Shown here one piece after another: positions 60,044-64,000 of a stretch of 64,000 nucleotides of DNA (position 1 is its first letter; each line of letters begins with the position of its first letter). The notes below the pieces were generated by a model. It saw only the letters and a program-made list of their open reading frames with translations, was not told the DNA's origin and did no database searches. Location: positions 3,968,001 through 4,032,000 of the forward strand of contig NZ_CP087131.1 of NCBI RefSeq assembly GCF_020911865.1, in the 5' to 3' direction. Both the position numbers and the translations under genes were made by a program. Source of the DNA: Chryseobacterium sp. C-71 (GTDB lineage Bacteria > Bacteroidota > Bacteroidia > Flavobacteriales > Weeksellaceae).

Positions 60044-61438
60044 TTGAATTTAAAATCAATATTAACAATTACAACTGCCATATTTTTATGTGGCAGTTGT
60101 TCTTCTGAAAGTGTCCAAGAGCAGCCCCCAATTGTCGAAACTCCAACTACACCAGTCAACAACTACACCGATACCCAACTCCTCGAAATGGTGCAGAAAG
60201 ATGCTCTAAAATATTTTTGGGATTATGCCGAAAGCAATTCAAAACTTGCCAGAGAAAGATACCACACCGATAATCCGGGACAAGATGCTAACGTCGTTTC
60301 GGCGGGAGGATCTGGTTTTGGATTAATGACAATTCTGGTTGGTGTTAAAAATGGTTATGTTACGAAAGCCGAAGCAGTTTCAAGATTAACGACATCACTC
60401 AACTTTCTGCAAAATGCCAACAGATTTCACGGAGCATGGCCACACTGGATGAACGGAAATAACGGACAAGTAATTCCTTTCAGTCAAAAGGATGATGGCG
60501 GAGATTTAGTAGAAACAGCATTTCTTGCACAAGGCTTAATTTGTGTTAGAGAATACTTCAAAAGCTCAACCGATTCTGCAGAACTTGCGCTGTCACAAAA
60601 AGCAGATATGCTTTTCAAAGGAATAGAATGGAACTGGTATACCAATGGCGAAAATGTTTTACACTGGCATTGGTCACCTAATTATAACTTCGAAATCAAT
60701 CATGAACTTCGTGGTTTTGATGAAACTTTAATTACTTATGTAATGGCGGCGGCGTCACCTACTTTTACGATAAATAAACCGGTTTATACACAAGGCTGGG
60801 CACGCAACGGAAACATTGCATCATCAGGAAGTCTTTATGGAAATCCTCTTGTTGTTGCTCATAATGGTGCGGGAGGAAGCGTTGGGCCAATGTTTTGGTC
60901 ACACTATTCTTTCTTAGGACTAGATCCAAGAGGTCTTACTGATGATTATGTAAATTATGGAAATGCGACCACCAATCACGCAAAAATTATGTATCAGTAT
61001 TCAGTAACGAATCCGAAAGGATGGCAGGGATATAATTCTAAAAGTTGGGGGCTTACGGCAAGTTATTCCAGAAATCCAAACAACGGAAGTGACGATTATT
61101 ACGCTCACCAACCTAATAATGCTGATGATAGAGGGATCATTACACCGACAGCAGCACTTTCAAGCATGCCCTATACACCGACAGAAAGTATGAATATGTT
61201 GAGATTTCTTTATAATGAAAATTACAGCAAATACATTGGTGTTGCCGGACCTTATGATGCCTATTCAATACATTACAATTGGGTGACGCCAAGATATTTA
61301 GCAATCGATCAAGGAACAATTTCGCCGATGATTGAGAATCATAAGAACCAATTTTTGTGGAATCTTTTTATGAACGCTCCAGATGTGAAACAAGGCTTAA
61401 TAAAATTAGGATTTCATTCCACACAACACGGATTTTAG
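60044..61438 (+). CDS. Glucoamylase-family (PF10091, GH144-like) lipoprotein
   Basis: A 464-residue (alpha/alpha)6-barrel enzyme of the family that includes endo-beta-1,2-glucanases (GH144). Acidic motif D150-D-GG-D154-LV-E157, and HWHWSPNYNFEINHELRGFDETLITYVMAA carry conserved residues. It starts at a TTG, 2 bp after the LamG stop, and has a lipoprotein-type signal (Cys19). Substrate is inferred from the family; other beta-glucans are possible. Confidence 0.88.
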   Translation: MNLKSILTITTAIFLCGSCSSESVQEQPPIVETPTTPVNNYTDTQLLEMVQKDALKYFWDYAESNSKLARERYHTDNPGQDANVVSAGGSGFGLMTILVGVKNGYVTKAEAVSRLTTSLNFLQNANRFHGAWPHWMNGNNGQVIPFSQKDDGGDLVETAFLAQGLICVREYFKSSTDSAELALSQKADMLFKGIEWNWYTNGENVLHWHWSPNYNFEINHELRGFDETLITYVMAAASPTFTINKPVYTQGWARNGNIASSGSLYGNPLVVAHNGAGGSVGPMFWSHYSFLGLDPRGLTDDYVNYGNATTNHAKIMYQYSVTNPKGWQGYNSKSWGLTASYSRNPNNGSDDYYAHQPNNADDRGIITPTAALSSMPYTPTESMNMLRFLYNENYSKYIGVAGPYDAYSIHYNWVTPRYLAIDQGTISPMIENHKNQFLWNLFMNAPDVKQGLIKLGFHSTQHGF

Positions 61439-61479
61439 CATTGACAATATTTGTAATTCTAAATTAAAATATTTACTTT

Positions 61480-61554
61480 TATGAGCTTGAGCGGCTTTTT
61501 GAAACTTGAACCGGTCTTTTTCAAATAAAACTTTGCGCGCTTTGTGTTCAAAAA
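61480..61554 (+). repeat. Composite CTTTGCG repeat
   Basis: ATGAGCTTGAGCGGCTTTTT then GAAACTT, followed by AAACTTTGCGCGCTTTGTG then TTCAAAAA; both halves align with 44641-44720. It points into the second glucanase gene (ATG 61643). Confidence 0.55.
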
Positions 61555-61590
61555 TGTAGAATAGAAAATAAATCAAGAATTAAATTTCAG

Positions 61591-61620
61591 CTTTGTCAGA
61601 GTTTAAAATCTTTGACAAAG
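61591..61620 (+). promoter_or_regulatory. Hairpin between the two glucanase genes
   Basis: CTTTGTCA (61591-61598) pairs with TGACAAAG (61613-61620), extended by a G-T and an A-T pair, then TTTTC. It could attenuate or set apart expression of the second glucanase, or protect the RNA end. Confidence 0.45.
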
Positions 61621-61642
61621 TTTTCAAAAATAAAATTTAATA

Positions 61643-63028
61643 ATGAAAAAATTAGCACTTACAGGAATTGCTGCCTTAGCAGTTATTTCCTGCACAACAA
61701 CTTTATCAACCACTCAGAACAATTCTCAAAACAAAAATGTTGCCAGCAATATTTCAGATGAGCAGTTGATGGATAAAGTTCAAAAAGATGCTTTAAAATA
61801 CTTCTGGGATTATGCAGAGCCCAATTCTATGTTGGGAAGAGAGCGTTACCACGAAGACAATATTTATCCTGATAACGATAAACACGTCATCACAACGGGT
61901 GGTTCAGGATTCGGTCTTGCAACTATTTTAGTGGGTGTAGAAAGAGGCTTCATTTCACGGAAAGATGCTGTAAAAAGGCTAAATACCATGATGGATTTCC
62001 TTGCAAAAGCAGACCGTCACAAAGGAGCCTGGTCGCATTGGATCAATGGAGAAACAGGAACAACAGTTCCTTTCGGAAAGAAAGATAACGGCGGAGATTT
62101 AGTAGAAACCGCTTTTTTGACGACAGGAATAATTCAGGTTCGTGAATATTTCAAAAACGGAAATGCCGAAGAAAAAGCATTGGCAAAAAAATGTGACGAA
62201 CTTTGGAAAGGAATTCAATGGAACTGGTACACCAAAGGCGGCGAAAAAGTTCTATATTGGCATTGGTCACCCAACTACCAATGGGAAATGAATTTTCCGC
62301 TTCAAGGTTACAATGAATGTTTGATTACCTACATTCTGGCAGCTTCGTCTCCCACGTATTCCATAGATGCAGAAACCTACTACAAAGGCTGGACGAGAAA
62401 CGGAACTTACCTTTCAGATAAAGAAAAGTACGGACTTCCGATGTATGTCAAGCACAACGGTGCCGAAGAATATGGTGGTCCTTTATTTTGGGCGCATTAT
62501 TCCTATATTGGTTTAGATCCTACGAATTTATCAGATAAATTAATCAAGAATTACTTCGACCTAAATAAAAATCAGGTACTTATTGATTACAAATATTGTG
62601 TAGAAAACCCAAAAAACTGGAAAGGCTATGGTGAGAACTATTGGGGATTGACAGCAAGTTATTCACGAAATAAAGATGGTGGAGTAGGCTACAATGCACA
62701 TTTTCCACAAAATGATCATGGGGTAATTACGCCAACCGCTGCTTTGAGCAGTTTTCCGTACACACCAAAAGAATCAATGAATTTTCTGAAATTTATTTAT
62801 ACACAAAAACCGGAATTCATAGGTTCTGCAGGTCCTTACGATGCAACTTCGATTCATTATGACAATTGGACGACACCACGATATTTGGCTATCGACCAGG
62901 GAACCATTGCACCAATGATTGAGAATTACCGCACCGGATTTTTATGGAAATTATTCATGAATGCCCCGGAAATCAAGCAGGGATTAAAGAAATTAAACTT
63001 TAAATCAGAAAAATATAACATAAAATAA
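61643..63028 (+). CDS. Glucoamylase-family (GH144-like) lipoprotein, paralogue
   Basis: A 461-residue paralogue of the preceding enzyme with the same barrel and acidic motif (D148-NGG-D152-LV-E155). Lipobox VISC gives Cys17; the residues after it (TTTLSTTQ) lack acidic charge, so a periplasmic location is likelier than for SusD or the LamG protein. The pair may divide the work: long chains outside, oligomers inside (inference). Confidence 0.88.
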   Translation: MKKLALTGIAALAVISCTTTLSTTQNNSQNKNVASNISDEQLMDKVQKDALKYFWDYAEPNSMLGRERYHEDNIYPDNDKHVITTGGSGFGLATILVGVERGFISRKDAVKRLNTMMDFLAKADRHKGAWSHWINGETGTTVPFGKKDNGGDLVETAFLTTGIIQVREYFKNGNAEEKALAKKCDELWKGIQWNWYTKGGEKVLYWHWSPNYQWEMNFPLQGYNECLITYILAASSPTYSIDAETYYKGWTRNGTYLSDKEKYGLPMYVKHNGAEEYGGPLFWAHYSYIGLDPTNLSDKLIKNYFDLNKNQVLIDYKYCVENPKNWKGYGENYWGLTASYSRNKDGGVGYNAHFPQNDHGVITPTAALSSFPYTPKESMNFLKFIYTQKPEFIGSAGPYDATSIHYDNWTTPRYLAIDQGTIAPMIENYRTGFLWKLFMNAPEIKQGLKKLNFKSEKYNIK

Positions 63029-63090
63029 AATTTTAGTTGTTTCCAGTCAGCAAAAAGCAAGAAGCCAACAGCTATGAGCCAATTGCCTTT

Positions 63091-63186
63091 TAGGAGCTTA
63101 ATCCCGCTATCCGCTGTATCTTTTTTATTGCAGTCTCCGCTTCGCTGCGTCTGCAACAAAAAAGGATGCCGCTCCTATCGGGGCTA
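63091..63186. repeat. Dispersed hairpin element, copy 2
   Basis: CTTTTTTATTGCAG (63120-63133) pairs with CTGCAACAAAAAAG (63151-63164), 13 of 14 positions, around a loop containing CTCCGCTTCGCTG. Flanking TCCCGC and CGGGGCTAG can pair outside it. The loop and flanks resemble the element at 15440-15535. Confidence 0.65.
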
Positions 63187-63281
63187 GTGATAAATGACCG
63201 CCAAAAGTATAGCTGGCAGCCTGTAATATTTAAAACATTGACAAAGCAAAAAAAAATCAATTTTGTTACGGTCTTTAAATA

Positions 63282-63410
63282 TAAACCCCGAAGGGTTTAA
63301 CTTATATAGCCGTCGGTGAAACCGACGGAAAAGAGAAAAAGTAAATTCAGAACCCTGAAAGGGTTCAATTTAAATAAATGTCGGTGAAAGAAATCAAACG
63401 GCTTTAGTCA
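63282..63410. repeat. Tandem of REP-like palindromes
   Basis: Three perfect hairpins: TAAACCC/GGGTTTA (63282-63299, loop CGAA), CCGTCGGT/ACCGACGG (63310-63328, loop GAA), GAACCC/GGGTTC (63350-63366, loop TGAAA). A decayed second copy of the middle one (TGTCGGTGAAAGAAATC...) follows. So the unit is 'ACCC-type hairpin plus CGGT-type hairpin', present nearly twice. Confidence 0.7.
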
Positions 63411-63424
63411 AAACTTAAAGAAAT

Positions 63425-64000
63425 ATGAATTTTAAATTAAAATATTTACCACTTTTGCTTCTTCCATTTTCTTTGAGCTTACACGCTCAGGAAGTCAAGA
63501 CGGCTTTTAACAAAGACGTAAAACGAACAGAAAAAATATCCTACATTCTCTATTATCCTCAAAACACAAAAGAAAAAGTTCCTTTAGTTGTTTTTCTGCA
63601 TGGTTCAGGTGAACGTGGAAATGATTTGGAAAAAGTAAAAGCGCACAGTCCTTTTACCTATAAAAATTTAATCAAAGAGCCGGTTGCAATTTTAGCACCG
63701 CAATGTCCGGCAGATACTTGGTGGGACACAGTGACGGTATATCACTTAATCAAAGAAATTCAGGCAAAATACAAAATAGACGACTCCAGAATTTACCTTA
63801 CCGGACTCTCAATGGGTGGTTGGGGAACGTTAAAATTAGCAATGGAGCATCCCGAAATGTTTGCGGCAGTTGTTTCAGTTTGTGCACCGACTGATCGAGT
63901 GATGTACGCCAACATTCATCAGTACAAAAATCTCAACATGAAGATCTTTCACGGCGGAATGGATGATGTCGTTTTACCTGAAAATGCCTTTAATTTTTAT
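63425..64000 (+). CDS. Secreted alpha/beta-hydrolase esterase, 5' part
   Basis: The frame is open to the end of the window; 192 residues are visible. Signal peptide 1-21 (cleavage before or near Gln22). The fold is that of LpqC/poly(3-hydroxybutyrate) depolymerase-like and predicted peptidase (COG4099) proteins: VFLHGSGERG (57-66), nucleophile S129 in GLSMGG, and HGGMDDVV with the likely Asp. Such esterases are often seen in polysaccharide loci, where they may remove acyl groups. Confidence 0.85.
   Translation, partial: MNFKLKYLPLLLLPFSLSLHAQEVKTAFNKDVKRTEKISYILYYPQNTKEKVPLVVFLHGSGERGNDLEKVKAHSPFTYKNLIKEPVAILAPQCPADTWWDTVTVYHLIKEIQAKYKIDDSRIYLTGLSMGGWGTLKLAMEHPEMFAAVVSVCAPTDRVMYANIHQYKNLNMKIFHGGMDDVVLPENAFNFY

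Larger units (their letters stand above)
63029..63424. other. Repeat-rich gap before the esterase gene
   Basis: Almost 400 bp without a gene. It contains the hairpin element at 63091-63186 and the palindrome tandem at 63282-63410. No promoter of the standard type was found. Confidence 0.6.

Noticed and set aside
1..64000. tRNA, rRNA, CRISPR arrays, insertion sequences, riboswitches
   Set aside because: I looked for T-loop and anticodon-arm patterns, regularly spaced repeats, transposase-like proteins and known aptamer cores and found none that I could support.

Overview
The window is chromosomal DNA of a flavobacterium, most likely Chryseobacterium or a close relative (Weeksellaceae). The evidence is low GC, promoters of the Bacteroidota type (TTG, about 20 bp, then TANNTTTG), almost no Shine-Dalgarno sequences, a SusC/SusD pair, BT_3928-type, DUF5686, DUF4197 and DUF2490 proteins, and Gln-flanked signal-peptide cleavage sites. 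I saw no rRNA, tRNA, CRISPR array, insertion sequence or prophage. Genus-level assignment is inference.

Layout. 1-3530: the end of a SpecificRecomb-family membrane protein, then a minus-strand group of UbiA-like protein, RecF, a secreted orphan and a DciA-like protein. 3549-10010: a very large alpha-2-macroglobulin-like protein without the thioester motif, followed by ecotin; both look like envelope protease inhibitors. 10175-13892: small proteins (DUF1569, two secreted orphans, a membrane protein, two VOC proteins, an alpha/beta hydrolase). 14052-17090: AmtB and L-serine dehydratase, each with its own promoter. 17160-20076: a compact operon led by a DUF2089 zinc-ribbon/HTH regulator, with a PH-domain protein, a YIP1-like protein and a secreted serine hydrolase; two exact 17-bp repeats lie 21 bp apart before its start. 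20207-27193: TyrA, a CPA2 antiporter, a LytS/LytR-type pair behind alanine dehydrogenase and a small anchored protein, and TsaE. 27723-31564: a surface orphan, DnaG and ClpP. 31678-36683: a minus-strand operon DUF1599, BT_3928-like, TerB-like, S9 peptidase, TpiA, with FolP divergent. 37842-44427: two DUF5686 outer-membrane paralogues and a lipoprotein. 44766-54438: DUF1398, DUF2490 plus bestrophin, CPA1 antiporter, SRPBCC, VOC, glutaminyl cyclase, deoxynucleoside kinase, ArsC-like, DUF493, DUF4197.

54877-64000 is a polysaccharide utilisation locus: SusC, SusD, a LamG lipoprotein, two glucoamylase-family (PF10091, GH144-like) lipoproteins and the start of a secreted esterase. The family suggests beta-1,2-glucan as substrate. 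The expected logic is binding and cleavage at the surface, import through SusCD, then further trimming in the periplasm.

Beyond genes, the window is rich in dispersed, structured intergenic repeats: a CTTTGCG-containing family whose copies all point into a following start codon, a CTGTG family, long hairpins sharing one loop sequence, REP-like palindrome tandems, and one palindrome that appears to have inserted in frame inside a coding sequence. These, the DUF2089 operon with its candidate operator, and the degenerate macroglobulin are the parts most worth a second look.
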